The notes under the pieces are model-generated. The model worked only from the letters and a program-made list of their open reading frames with translations, made no database searches and was not told the DNA's origin. Source: Paramecium octaurelia (lineage: Eukaryota > Ciliophora > Oligohymenophorea > Peniculida > Parameciidae). Taken from it: a stretch of 64,000 bases of DNA. Numbering within the stretch: the stretch's first letter is position 1; each line of letters starts with the position of its first letter. The translations under genes and the position numbers were made by a program. The DNA is taken from contig CAJJDP010000046.1 in NCBI GenBank assembly GCA_905182995.1, positions 314,488-378,487 on the forward strand, in the 5' to 3' direction. Below are positions 23,801 to 38,629 of the stretch, piece by piece.

Positions 23801-26800
23801 TCATTTATTTTTAAATTATTTTAATTATGAATCTAAGTTTGTTGAAAAGCAATTGAATTCCTATTCCAATTATTACAATAAACTATTTGTAACATTAAAT
23901 TAATTTATGATTATTCCTTTTAGAGGTTTTGAGGGAACCTTTATTTTAGTGCAGATATATTCTTAAACTTATTACTCGGTTTTAAGACTAAACAATTCAT
24001 TTTTTATGATCTCACTCAAAAAATGGAGAATCTGATCAAATTCTAATTATAGTAGTTCTTTTTAATAAAAATACAACAAAAATAAGACGCATTTGTAAAA
24101 TCCTTGAATAAGATTGATTCATTACCTTTCCATTGATAAATGATGAATACGTCCCATATAATATTTAGTAATGCTGATTGTAATGTAAACTGATATACTT
24201 GACTAAAAACAGTAATTACCCATGCAGTTAAATAATAAGATGCATCGACTTTTTACTTTGATAATTAATGACATTTACTTTTTTAAAATGATGATACAAA
24301 TTAGGTAAAAACAAGAACAGCAATCTCTCATATTAGTAGAATACTTTTTTCTAATAGAAATAATATATATAATATACATACCAGCATCTCAAATTCATTT
24401 TCAAAATATTAAGAAAAGTAGTTATTCATAATATAATCGAATGCTATATATGTTACTTCCTCATCTTCAAATGTCAAATACAAATATCCTACAATATAAT
24501 TCATTCCTTAACAATATCCAACCTCTTTGTTATGAAAAGCATACGTTCTGAGAAACGATTGTAGTTTACTTGAAGGAACCTTATCGAAATGAATTTGAAA
24601 AGATCTTTATACGTCCATGGTGATAATTTCTTCGTATTATTATATCTCTTATTAAGCTTCTGACTTTTTAAGTGCGTAATCCATGTGATTTTGAGCAGTT
24701 CTTAGATAAACTTTCAAGTTTTAAGCTCTGGACTATTGATTTTGTTCTAAATATGGTAAACTATTGTGAATGAGGTAATATTTTTCAATAGCAAATCTCA
24801 AGTGAAATTTGAAAGATTTTGAAACTAATAATAATTAATATGGCCTATCTTTAGGTTACAAGTATTGAATAGATAATCTAATCGCATATATTACTCTTGA
24901 TTAAGCATTATTTAAACCAAATCTTCTAAACTTATCTTCTTTTCGTTATTTCATTCCCAATCCTGAAGAATACTTTGAGTTAAAAGTTAGAGCATTTTTT
25001 TCTTCCATGATCTGTAATATTTTTTCTAATTGCACCTTTTCCAATTTAATATCAGAATGAAATGCAAGTTCTAATATCACATCTGTTCCTAATTAAGGTG
25101 AGACATTTAATTCACTAAGGAAAGTGGCAATCTCATGTAAAACTATGTATTTTTGTTATTAATATTTTTCTTTTTCTGAAAATTATTATCCTTGTACAGC
25201 TCCAGTTATTTTCTTCAATCCTTTACTAATCAACCCATATCCTTTTTTGACTAAATTAAATTAATCTTCTAAGATTTATTTTTATTAAAATTTAGTAGAT
25301 TTAATATGTTCATATAAAGATCTCCATTTCTATTTATTTTACCAAATATCTAACTTAGAGAAGCTCGAGATCAGATGAGAGTTTTCTCCTTTTACAATTT
25401 TAAATGATAATTATAAAAAGATATAGAACTCTTCAACATCAAATTCAGCATCCAAAATTAAGAATACATGTTTAAAAATAGAACTAACTTCATTAAAAGA
25501 ATCTTCCAACAAATTTAATTATTTGACTTTTCTCTTTTCAATTTCTTTTTATAATAAATTAATCAAGAATGATCTGGCTGATTATTTAGTCATCAATTAC
25601 TTAACTCCCAAATATTCATGTGATAAAAATTAATTTGATTTTGTTGAAGATGTGGAATATGACCTATTTCTTGAGTTATTGGCGCTGTCATCTGATGTTT
25701 CTTGGTTTTCCATAAGATCATTTATGAATTAAATAATTTTTGTAGCTTGTTCTTCATTCAATTATTCCCCAACCATAGTCCATTCACTTCCTAAAAATTA
25801 CTGTTATTTTTTCCACTCTCCTCTTTTAATTTAATCATAATTAATTTAATCATATAGTGAAAATTAAACCGAATCAGCTTTCAATAAGTATAAGAATTAC
25901 TTCCACTTTTTTTTAGCAATCTTTAGATTTAATGTTGGAGATCTTAGGGTTATTTTTAAGTGACTCTTTATTCTAATTAGTTTAGTTTTTCTTGGTAAAT
26001 AGAGTAGACAGTTTCATTAGTTAACTTTTTCATTAATGACAACATAATTTGTTTAGAAAACTTGATTCTAATGATAAGTATAATTTTTACCTGTTTTCAT
26101 CATTTAAATAAACTTACTAATACCAATCTTTAATCTTCACTTCAAAATCATTTATTTTCTTATTTCCCTTCTCTATGATTTTTTTATAATCCTCTTAAGC
26201 TTCTACTGCAATTTCTTTTAATTTGATTTGCTTTTCTGAAGCTTTTACTAATTCGTCCTTGCCTTTATTTCCTTTTGCAATTTCTCCAACAGTTCTTTCC
26301 ATAAGTAACTAACACTTATCAGCATTTTGCATTAAACGTATATATTCCTCTTGCTAATCTGTGATTTGCTTATTTAGTGATTAAATATTTCCAATATAAT
26401 CTTTCATCTCAGAAGATAATTTCAGATTTATATTTCTATAATTGCTCATAATTAATTGATATGGTTCGAGAACCTAAGCATGAATATAATAAAAATATAC
26501 TTCGCTTTTCAAATTTTCACTTGTTTATTGCCACTATTATGAATTTTAAAGTAAAAAGTTGCTCAAATACTAGTAAACACATTCAATATTATCATCATCT
26601 CCTGTGCCTTTACTAACAAATTCGTGGAGTCGTTCCGCAATTTTTTTCAAAGATGCCGAAAATGCATTGCAAGCTTTTTCTATTTCCTTGAACTTAAATA
26701 CTCAATGAAATATTACAGTTTTCTCCAATTCTAGGGTGTTGTTATTTGTATTTAAAAGGTAAGAATGCAATTACAAAAATTCTAATGATGTATATTCAAT

Positions 26801-26815
26801 AAATTGATTAGCCAT
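23801..26815 (-). CDS. TBC-domain Rab GTPase-activating protein with N-terminal BAR-like coiled coil
   Basis: 955 residues. The C-terminal TBC domain has the arginine finger in IITMDVQRSF and glutamine finger in VGYCQGMNYIVGYL, then NYFSQYF, a W-V-I-T-V-F-S-Q helix and WDVFIIYQWKGFYK, so GAP activity is expected. The first 270 residues are helical and resemble an F-BAR/BAR-type coiled coil (inference). A middle region of about 300 residues is unassigned. Introns: 26693-26716, 26068-26090, 25878-25900, 24351-24381, 24256-24278 and 24103-24125; four end in AAG rather than TAG. With all six removed the length is an exact multiple of three. Stop TGA at 23801, 13 bp from the convergent kinase stop; divergent from ATG4. 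Confidence 0.85.
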
Positions 26816-26860
26816 GAATTATTTATAATATTAGATATCAGTATTAATAGATATAAATAT

Positions 26861-28143
26861 ATGTAAAACTTATGTGGATCCTTGCTAAGCAGATGGTATA
26901 ATACCAAATTTAATTTGACTTAATATGTTTATGATATAGATAAATAATTAAGATAATAGGACAAAATAATTCATATTTTGAATGAAACAATACCAAATGA
27001 TGCAGACATAGATGTAAGTGAAATTTATTAAATTTTAAGTAAAGAATAGAAAAATTGAAGTAGATCTGTTCCAAAATTATTTGGTTTTCATATAGGAAAA
27101 ATATCCCAAAATTTTAAGGTTGATGTTTCTTATATTTTTAAGTGAGCTCATTAACTTCAGATACAGGGTGGGGATGTATGATTAGAGTTGCTCAAATGGC
27201 TTTGGCTTAAATCATACGATATTATCATTATTTTACAAAGCCGGAATAATTAATAGTCTTAATTAGACATTTTATAGATGATGATGATAATGAATTGACT
27301 GATTTCATTTAATAAATTCAAAAGAACAAAATAGAATATTTCCATGCTCCATTTTCTATTTAAAAAATTGTTCATTATGCAAAAGTGGAGCTAAAGAAAG
27401 AACCTGGAGATTGGTATAAATCTGATGAAATACTTTAGACCTTAGACTATTTATTTAAATACTCTCAATGTAAATTGCATTTTAATAATAAGACTCCTTA
27501 AATATGGAAATCTATATTAACTATGATTGCGCTTTTATACTCTAAGATGCAATTTAATAAATGTTTAATCATTAAGAAGGTAATGAACTTTGGTTGAAAG
27601 AGCGTGCTAAAAATAATAATCAATTTGATTTATATGATCATAAAGGCATTTGTATTTTCCTTCCTACTCGTATTGGTCTTCAAAACATCAATAAGGATTA
27701 TTTGGAAGTCTTAAATTAAATAATGGCACTACCTTATTTTCAAGGAATGATAGGTGGAGTGTCAAAAAGAGCCTTATATTTTGTAGGTAGAATTCAAGAT
27801 TACCTCATCTATTTGGATCCACATTTTGTGCAAAACGCTCAGAACTTTGATGATCTTTCAATAAATCAAGCATCTTACACATGTTAAAATATATAATTGA
27901 TACATAATTCACTTATTGATCCATCTATTGTAATTTGTCTCTGTATTCGTAATGCACTTGAATTATTGGATTTATGGCAAATAGTAAGATGTTATATTTA
28001 TTGATTAGTTTTAACATTTCAAATAAGAATACTAAGAACTATTTTTTTTTTCACTTTTAGAAACCAATAATGAAATAGAAATGTTGAAATCCTTTTAGTA
28101 AATAATTGAAGTTGATAATGAATTCGTAAGCATTGCAAAATGA
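26861..28143 (+). CDS. ATG4: Autophagy cysteine protease Atg4
   Basis: Peptidase C54, which trims and delipidates Atg8. Visible signatures: W-F-S-Y-R-K, then SDTGWGCMIRVAQM with the catalytic Cys, LPTRIGLQNINKDY, ALPYFQGMIGGVSKRALYFVG, and LDPHFVQ with the catalytic Asp and His. Introns: 27014-27039, 27119-27142, 27470-27492 and 27984-28008; without them no frame runs longer than about 130 codons. Spliced length 394 residues. Start ATG at 26861 (MQNLCGSLLSRWYN) fits the family N-terminus. The divergent neighbour is a RabGAP starting 45 bp away. Confidence 0.93.
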
Positions 28144-28277
28144 AAATAATATACTTTTTATTTCAATTAATATCTATTTAATTTAATATCAAGATAAAAT
28201 GAAAAATAACAAAAACCTGAATCTTAGCCAATTAAAGGTAATTTTCAAAATATCTAAACTCCTCAACCCCCTAAAAA

Positions 28278-28817
28278 ATGGTTTTCAATGCTGAAGATTA
28301 TGCCAAACCTCCACATTTGACAAAGAAGGAAGTCTTAGAAGTCAAAGTATAATAAATTATAATTTAAGTAAGCTTTTGATATATTCGATAATGATGGGTC
28401 AGGAGTAATCGATCCATAAGAATTGAGAGAAGCATTTGTAGCATCTGGAATTAAAACTTATCACAATAAATTTATTTATCAAGATTTGGGTGAATTGGAC
28501 ACTGATAATTCTGGAGTAATTGACTTTGAAGAACTTTTACATCTGGTCACAGCTAAAGTTAGAGATAAAGATACACGAGAATAAATTCAAAAAGTATTGA
28601 ATTTATATGATTGGAACAAAGAAGATGATTAATTTAATAAATTGAAGGTAGAATCACTTGGGATGAACTCAAAAGAGTAGCTTAAGATTTGGGAGAAGAA
28701 ATGACAGATGAAGAAATCTTACATATGTTTAAGAAAGTATAAATTTTTTTTATAATAATCTAGGCTGATTTGGATGATGATGGATTTGTTACTTTAGATG
28801 ATTTTTATAACCTATGA
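28278..28817 (+). CDS. Centrin-like EF-hand protein with an aberrant intron
   Basis: Calcium-binding protein of about 155 residues, centrin/calmodulin type. EF1 DNDGSGVIDPQE, EF2 DTDNSGVIDFEE, EF3 weak (LYDWNKEGRITWDEL) and EF4 DLDDDGFVTLDD, preceded by the centrin-like RVAQDLGEEMTDEEI linker. Introns 28347-28368-type (22 nt) and 28737-28763 are normal. EF3 is split by a 23-nt insert (28625-28647) that begins AT instead of GT; removing it gives a perfect EF-hand alignment and a length divisible by three. Unspliced, translation stops in EF3-4. An upstream ATG near 28199 is out of frame and not used. Confidence 0.75.
28625..28647 (+). other. 23-nt insert with AT...AG ends inside centrin-like gene
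   Basis: Runs ATGATTAATT to TTGAAG. It has the length and acceptor of an ordinary intron here, but the donor is AT. It is bounded by a repeated GAAG. Removal fuses NKE to GRITW. Confidence 0.55.
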
Positions 28818-28938
28818 CTTAAAAAGAGTATGGAAAGTAATGAGATTTTTCATTATTAATAAAATAATTAATTATTCTTGCACTCATCAAGAATGCAATT
28901 ATTATCACTCTTTTAATTTAGTTAATTTTACAATTTAA

Positions 28939-30780
<1,842 letters not shown>

Positions 30781-30996
30781 CAAAATTAAATAATAATTAA
30801 TTAACTGCATTTATCAAAACTTCACAAGCTCTATTTAACAATTTTTGACATCCTTTATATACATTAAAAAATGTTTATAAAGCCGAAGGATGTTATCTAA
30901 GAGCTTACCCATTAATTAGAAAACAAACAAAAAAATTGAGAAAATTTGATAAAAAGATGTTCAATTAAATATATTTATATTTATCATATTCTTGTA

Positions 30997-31065
30997 TCAC
31001 TTACGTGCCTTACGTCTTTTTCTCTTGAGTCTTCGCATTCTCTTCTTTCTCCACTTTTCTCTCAT
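30997..31065 (-). CDS. RPL41: 60S ribosomal protein eL41
   Basis: A 22-residue protein, MREKWRKKRMRRLKRKRR followed by KARK, matching the almost invariant eL41 sequence (usually 24-25 residues). ATG 31065-31063, TGA at 30997. It is far too short for ORF callers and is easily missed. The last three to four residues of other eL41 proteins are absent. Confidence 0.93.
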   Translation of the reverse strand: MREKWRKKRMRRLKRKRRKARK

Positions 31066-31390
31066 TATTTATTTTAATTAATGAATTAAGATTTTAATTT
31101 TTTAATTTACATGATTCAATTTAGTATTAATTGTTGGCTATAAAAAAAGTATTTTTGCTTTAGTATTCTTAATTTATAAGATGATTAATTATAAATACAT
31201 AATAAATCCTTATTGTTATACTTAATAAAATGGACATAAATAATATTTATTATTTTTAACCTTTAATCAATCTATAATGTACTCTGAATAATTGTTATAT
31301 ACTCAAATATATGAAATAATAAAGTTTAATTAGATGAATGTTAATAGTTAATTTATTCTTAATTGATTATTAATTTTATTAAACATATAA
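31066..31390. other. AT-rich intergenic stretch
   Basis: Upstream of eL41. No supported frame and no RNA gene seen. Confidence 0.5.
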
Positions 31391-31900
31391 GTTGCTAAAA
31401 ATATTGTTATATCTACTCAAAAGAACAGAATATTTGATAGCCCTCCAGTAAAATTAAGTTCAAAAACTATTACAATTAAGATTAATAAAAAAGTGAAAAT
31501 TGAATTGAGTAGAGATCTTAAGATGACCCAAATGACAAAAAGTTTATTGAAGGATATTTAATTTGAGAATTTAGAATATTTTCACAATATTTAGATACAC
31601 TATTCCGATATTTTCATTTTATAATGGCTTAATATACTAAATAGAAAAAAACAATCAAATTAAATTTTTATATGAAGAAAAAGATATTTTAATGCTTTTT
31701 TTATATTGATAATTAGTAAAAAACAGCAGTGCAATCCAAAATTCTTTTGATATAGGAATTAATTGAAGTCTTAATAAAACTCATTTAAAATCTCACTTCA
31801 GAAAATGATTATATTTAGAGTATAAAATGGTATTGATTTTAAACAAAAAAGGTATTATTGTCTAAGCAATTTAATATTAGACATGAAGAAATTTAAACAA
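31391..31900 (+). pseudogene. Gene relic, possibly SKP1/BTB-like
   Basis: One frame (SPPVKLSSKTITIKINKK..ELSRDLKMTQMTKSLLKDI) has coding character and loosely recalls the SKP1/elongin C/BTB start. It breaks at a seven-A run near 31645 and resumes as IKFLYEEKDILMLF, then breaks at a seven-T run near 31701 and resumes as DNQQKTAVQSKILLIQELIEVLIKLI. There is no good ATG at the front. Both breaks are single-base shifts in homopolymers, so either this is a pseudogene or the assembly has indels here. It meets the end of the minus-strand gene at 31928. Confidence 0.35.
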
Positions 31901-31927
31901 ATGAATTTAATATATTCAACAAAGAAG

Positions 31928-34900
31928 TCATTTCTATTACATCTCATAAGCTACTTCTTCAATTAGAAAATCAAACAATAGATCTGATAAATCTATTGAG
32001 ATTTCTGCAGTCTCTTCATCGTAATTTGTCCATCTATCTTCATTATCAATAATCTATAAATTTAACAATTAAACTATACATCTAAAGTTAACATTCTATA
32101 TAGTCTGTCTTCTCGTATCTAGGCTATGGTTTCTTGGTCTAGTTACATAGATTTTGGAAATGGTGAATCCTCTTTATCAACTAAGATCCCTGCCATATAA
32201 TGGCTCCAATCTATGACTTTTTCTGAGGCTTTTCTAATGATTTGAGGTATTTCCGTCAATTAATTTTCCCTTGCTCTCAATCTGGTTGGGTCAGATTTCC
32301 ACAAAAATGGTTACCCATGGAGACCATATGGTCTAAACTAATCGAATGCTTCATTTAAAGAATCAAAGATTGCCTTGTTATGAATATGTTCTAATTCAAC
32401 TATAAGTTTATTTTGATGATTAATGATTCGCTATTCCATTAAAAATCTTTCAAATTTGCCAAATAACTCTACACTAAGAATGACTTATTGCTAAGCTCCA
32501 TTTGAATCATAATCTGACTCTGCTGATTCCCTTATTGGTTAAAGAAACTTAAGCATTAGTTTAGAGGATGGACCTAATGGAATGTTGATAATTCTCTAGA
32601 TTTGAATCATGACATTATCTATAAAAGACATAACATAATTTTATTACCTATCAAATACTCTTCTAAATATTTGAGATATGATTTAATTTATGCAACATTT
32701 GTTTTCAACCCTTAAATCTTTTGTTCTTTTGACTAAACAATCTAATTCTTACTATTGAATTAAGATTTGCTGATTAATTCATATAAATCAATTCCATTTC
32801 TTTACATTTCTATATAAAAACTATTCACTTCTTCTTATATAAGCATATTTGAAATTAAAATAGAATATGAATCAGCACATTTTTCAGATATTTTTTATGG
32901 TTCTTTGAACTGCTCCACATTTCTAACAAACTAAGATTAAGCCAATTTTTTTAGATTAAAGGGTTCAGGACATATTAATTCTTTCTCCTCTAATATATTA
33001 TTGCTTTTTCTCTAGATAGTTACTACATCTTCATAAACTTTATTTTTATCGTCTTGTTAAGATTGCAACATTTAAGAATTGGATATTTAAATGTCAATAA
33101 TTGAACTCTTTAATGAATTTTCACTATAATTTGCTGATTCTTAGCTTAAAGTATCAACTATTTTGATATAAGTCTAAGAATTTTATGAAGTTAGCATTTA
33201 TTTCACAAATTACAAATCCCTTTAAGTTTTTACAATGGCATCAAAAACACTTTGTTATCCTTTGAGAATCTCCCTCTTTTTTTACTCTAAATCATTTTTT
33301 TATTTATTAACCCACTTCTCGATTTTCCTTTGTTAAACTTCGAATGTCCTAGGTGATATTTGATTATTTTAAAAGGCTTTATCAATTTACCGTAAAGATT
33401 ATTACTGTCTTTATTGAACTGCCTCTTCTCTTAAGGCAATTAATTAGTCCATCTTGTCTCTCTACATAAGTTCTTTAAACTTATTCATAACAAAGTCTTA
33501 GAATGATGTTTATTCAAACAACCCTTTATCTTATTAGAATGATTATTCACCTTCTTAAGAAAGACTCTTTAATAATGATTCTGAACCAAAAGCACATCTT
33601 ATTTCTCCAATATCAACTTTATTCTCCTCTTCTTACTCTTCAACATCAATTGATAATTTACTAATTTTTTTTGGTTTTTAATTTCCATTTGATTCACCTT
33701 GAGAATTTTGATATGATTTCTTAATTTTTTCAGGAGTATGCTCAGATATTATTTGTAACTAAATATCTTTAAACTTATTTGAAACTTAATTCTATTGATT
33801 AGACGAATTAGGCTTCCAATCAATATCATCTTGAAAGTTTTCTATAAATTTTTAATATTAATTTGATTCAATAATTTTTTTTGTATCTTTTTGATTATCT
33901 ACCTAAGAATTGGGTCTAGAGTGACTTATAAAGCTAGATTCATCTATAAGTTATGAGTTATCAATTGATCCTTTCTTGAGAAATCCAAATTTAATTAGTT
34001 TATTGATTTGAGATTTGGTTAAACTTTTTAAATTTAATCCATCCTTAGTTTTTATATTATCTTTATTCTATTAGAATTTAGATTTAAAAATCTTCTTGCG
34101 TACTTAATATCCTTTCCATACCTTTTAAATAATCACTGCTGCCTAATTTTCAACAGAGAAAGCATTCTAATGTAAAGTAATCTTCTTACAATTGTCTTTT
34201 TTGAAATAATATTCTTCATTATAATTTTCAGGAAAAGAACCTTAAAAGATATTTGTTTCTTCAATTTTTTATGCTTCTTCTTCTTCAGAATGAGTATCTA
34301 AAATATTCTTTTAACTATAAAAGCTATCATCTAAGTCTTAAATATTTTGTTCTCCATCACTGTCATTAGGAATATTATTGCTGCTTGAATTGCTCATTAA
34401 TTTATAAAGTGATGATTGGGGTTTTGATTAATTTTTTGATGAATTACATCCTAGTTTTTTATAATTAAGATAATTCTCTTCGATATTTTAATATTATAAA
34501 ACAATCCTTTTTTGCTTCTAGGCTCTATTGAACTTCAATTATAAATTAGGAGCTTCAAATAAGGTTCCTGTTTTCTCATAAAGAGAACCTGTTCTAATTC
34601 TATTAATTTAGATTGGCTTATTTTGTTAACCTTATGAGAGACTTCTATTCCTTTTTTGTATTTTCTAAGCAGGACTAGGATAGTGAATAAAACTCATTTT
34701 CATTCGATTTGGTAGAATGTTGAAGTTTTTAGATTTGCTTCCCAATTTTTTGTATTGTTATTGCAAAGCAGTTGATATTTTTAATTTTTGCTAAGGTTGA
34801 TTTTCATCATGGAACGATTTTTTCTCTAGCTTAATAAATCATATTACTTTTCATCATTGATTTAAGATTCTTTTAGGCGTATTAGTTCAAAAATGATGTC

Positions 34901-35334
34901 CCAATTTATTATCTTCTTTCTTTGAGGTCTACAGTTGTTCTTGTATTTCGACGTTAAATTGCGTTAAAATATTTCTGTTATTCAGCTAAAATGTAATTGC
35001 GTAGTCTCTGCTGATTAACACCCCATGGAATAACTGACGAAATAGACTTTTTTGTTTTAAAACCACTTTTTTGTATTTCAGTTTTTGATTTCTATGAGGA
35101 TTTCTTAGTTTTTTTCTTCTTCTTTTTCTTGATTTTGTTTGGTGTAACTATTTGACTAGGATTTAATTTGCTAGCCATGAAAATATCCTATTAATCTGAT
35201 TCTGCAAATCCTTATTATTTACTTTCATTTATCGTCATTTTTGGTTTGATTTGACCTTCAACCTTGCATCCAGTAATCTTGTCTAAATTAATTATTGCAA
35301 TACTGTTTGGGTTGCTTATCTTAGGTTTCAGCAT
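31928..35334 (-). CDS. Large IQ-motif, centrosomal-type protein
   Basis: About 1,100 residues from ATG at 35334 (MLKPKISNPNSIAIINLDK) to TGA at 31928. The N-terminus is highly basic (IKKKKKKKTKKSS), followed by VIPWGVNQQRLRNYIL. An IQ motif (AAVIIQKVWKGYQVRKK, about 34145-34090) should bind calmodulin or centrin. Acidic, Q-rich and coiled-coil segments follow. The C-terminus, SIDLSDLLFDFLIEEVAYEM, resembles the terminal helix of CEP350-type centrosome proteins (weak inference). Introns seen: 34791-34815 and 32054-32079; the residual length is not a multiple of three, so at least one more exists. Likely a basal-body or cortical protein. Confidence 0.7.
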
Positions 35335-35648
35335 TTAATTTATAACAACCAATTAAATATATTAAAAGAAAGTTGATAATTTATACCTAATTTGATACAA
35401 TGGTTTATCATGTAGTTATGAAAGTTATAAAATATAATAATTATAGTAGAATGAGGATATATTCTTTATTCTTTAAACAAATCTATTTGAAAAATATATT
35501 TACAAATGATTTGAAAATATATAAATTAGGATGAGGATAGTAAAACCACTATTGTATTCGGGATAATGAGTAAGAATAGAATAAGATGATAAGTTTTTAT
35601 GGTATTGTATAAATTAACGATCTTTATTAATAATTATTTGAATTTAAA
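35335..35648. other. Intergenic between divergent genes
   Basis: AT-rich, no supported feature. Confidence 0.5.
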
Positions 35649-38629
35649 ATGAATACATTTAGTCGATCTCCATTAGAACCAGTCACTTAAAATAAAGAAT
35701 ATTTTACATCCCAATCTTCTTCAAAGGTGATCACAAGTACGATCAGATAGTGCACTTCAGTGACACAAAATTTAGGAGCCTCTCAAATGAAAAGATCAAT
35801 GTAATTAATGTGTTTATCAAAATTAGGTCTGGAAATAATATCTATTCCTCTTAAATTAATAACCCTCCTCCAGCCAGATAATAATTAGGGAAAAACCTTG
35901 ATATCGTTTGTTTCTTGATGGCTTGCGAGGTTGAAAGATTTGTGGCTGAAAATGATAAACTCAAATATAGAATAAAGGAGATGGATGACAAATTGCTTGA
36001 TAGAAATAGTTATGAAAAACAAATAGAAGATTTGCAAGCCAGACTTATGTAGATGCAATATTAGGAGAGTATGTACAGGTATATCAGTAAATCATGATTT
36101 AAGATAAGAGGTCGAGATTACTACTTCTTAGTACACAGAAGAGATTGAGAATTGGAAAATCAGATTTTTTAATAATGAGGAAAAATACAGAAATGAAAAT
36201 GAATAATTGAAACAATAACTATTAGTTGGAAATTCAAAATAATAAAAAGAAATAGAGGAACTAAAGAATCAATTATTCACTTAGAAATAGATGAATGTAA
36301 ATAAGTGATTAAATATCTCTAGGAAAATGAATTATCTAAACTTAGAGAATAATTGTTGAGTAAATAATAGGCAGTAGAGTATTATTAAGTAGAATTGAAT
36401 TAATATGAGGCTGAATTTTAATAATACAAATAACAGGAGGAAAAAATAGTGTAGTTGGAGAATAAAATTGGTATGTTAGTTTGTGAAACTGAGAGATTGA
36501 ACAATTTATTGAAATAAAAGTTGGAGGAATTGGAAATGAACAAAGCACGTTATAATCATATGGCTTAAGAAGCAGAAAAGGGGAAATCTGAATTAAGATA
36601 GTTGTAAAATTAATTTGATAAAAAGTAAAAAGATTATGACTAACTCAATTAAGCATACGTGATGACTTAAAATGAATTAATTAAATATAAGGACTAAGAT
36701 TAAATCATAGATTAAATGTAAAATAAAATAAGTCTCTTGTAAGGTGAAATAGATAGATTAAATTAAGTATTGAGAGAAAAGATAAAGTAAGGAGAAGAAT
36801 GGAGATAGAAGTATTTTGATTCAGATAATCAATGTAAAGAAATGAAATAGAAGTTAAATAAATTAGATTAATTGTAATTGCAATTAAAAGATCAAGTTGA
36901 TATGTTTTAACAGTTGAGTAACAACCTTGAAGATTAAAAGATGAAAAACTATTAATTGCAATAATCAAACCATAATTTAGAACAAGGAAATTAAGATCTA
37001 ATTAGTAGAATTGAATTGTTAACATCTGAAATAGAAAGACTTAATAATATTTTAAGATAGAAAATTCACGAACTAGAAGAATGGAAACAAAAGTGCTAAC
37101 ATTATGAATAAGAATTCAAAAATAAATCAATTTAATACAATGATATCAAAAATAAATTAAGTTGTTTGACATAAGAAATTGATAGAATGTAAGAATAATT
37201 GAGATAGAAATAATTAGAGTTATAAAATTTATAATTGAATTAAAATTAGTTATAAAAGGAAATTAATAATTAAGAATAAATTAATTAATCTTTATAAAAG
37301 TAGATTGAAGAATGGAAGAGAAAATATAATAATTTAGAATATGATTTATAAGAGTCATTAATGAAGAATAAGAAATTGGTTGAATATGAGAATACTATAG
37401 CCATGATTTCATAAGAACTGGAAAGATAGAAGACGTTATTTTCATAGAAATCATAAGAATTTGATGAATAAAGGAGATAGATGATGAATGATATCTAAAA
37501 ACTGAAATAAAGTATGGGATTGAAATCAACAGAAGCAGAAGAGTGGATGTCTAAGTATAGAAGATTAGAATAGGCTTACTCTGAATTGAGTTAGACTAAT
37601 AGAATAGTTGAGGATAAGTGGAAGTAATCATTAATAAGAATTATATTGCATTGTTCTGAAATTGATAGATTGACATAAGTTTAAGCTGAGATTTTCGATG
37701 AAAATGAATAATTGACTAATCAAATATCACATTATCAAAGTTAATTGAAAATTAAAGATGATTAATTATATAAAGCATTGGATAGAAATAATTTATTACA
37801 AAAATTATAGGATGAAGAGAAGGCCAAAAGACTGGGATTGGAAAATTAATTAGCAAGTTTGAAAATGTTCTAAGAAAATTGTTAAATATTAGAATAGAAA
37901 ATTATTAGTTTGACAAATGAGAATTAAAGATTGAATGAATAATTGAGATTAAGAAATGGAGAAATTGAAGATTATAGAACTTAAATTTCAAGATATGAAA
38001 ATAAGATTTAAATTAGTAATCAAGAATTGGAAAGAGTTAATTAATAATTAAGAAAAGCATTTTCAGAATCAGATGAATTAAGAAAGGACAAAGAGAGATT
38101 AGAATCTTAGTTTACTTTACTTTAAAGATAATATGATGAATTAAAATAAAAATATAATTCTTTAGAGTTATATAAAACTAAATATATTGAATTAGAGAAT
38201 AGGTGTGCTATGTTATCAACAGAAATTGAAAGATTAAATTAATTGTTGATGAACAGATAAGATGAAATTGATTAATTGAAGAAGAAATGTTTTTAATTGG
38301 AATAATAGATCATTTAGTTAAAACAATACGAAGAAAATGTATTAAAATTATAACTCTTTTTAGATTAGAGTTTTGTCTAATGAAATCGATAGATTATAAG
38401 GAATAATTGATGTCAATGAAGCTGAACTTAAACAATGGAGACTCTAATATGCAGATGGCGGAGCTTAAACCAGAAAGATTTAAGATCTCTTATTCCATTT
38501 TGTGGTATTCTATTTATCTAAATTTAGATGTAATCAGCAGAGATTGAAAGTCTTAGAGCAAGAGTATAAGAGAAAGAAAAAGAGGTTGAGGAGGTTAGAA
38601 GAAGCAGTTTGGCACCATATAGAAGATGA
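35649..38629 (+). CDS. Long coiled-coil protein, 950 residues
   Basis: ATG at 35649 (MNTFSRSPLEPVTQNKEYF), stop TGA 38627-38629. The first 90 residues are low-complexity; the rest is continuous coiled coil with a recurring pattern of about 60-70 residues (EIDRL or EIERL followed by EEWKxKY or DEWK). The recurrence of I-E-R-L/N and E-E-W-K suggests internal duplication. Introns: 35801-35826, 36079-36103, 36297-36322, 38339-38363 and one ending at 38527; the spliced length is an exact multiple of three. The frame contains hundreds of TAA/TAG glutamines and is invisible in the standard code. Function not identified. Confidence 0.8.

Noticed and set aside
36342-36968. Minus-strand hydrophobic frames opposite the coiled-coil gene
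   Set aside because: Shadows of AT-rich Gln/Leu codons; the sense frame is continuous coiled coil with valid introns.
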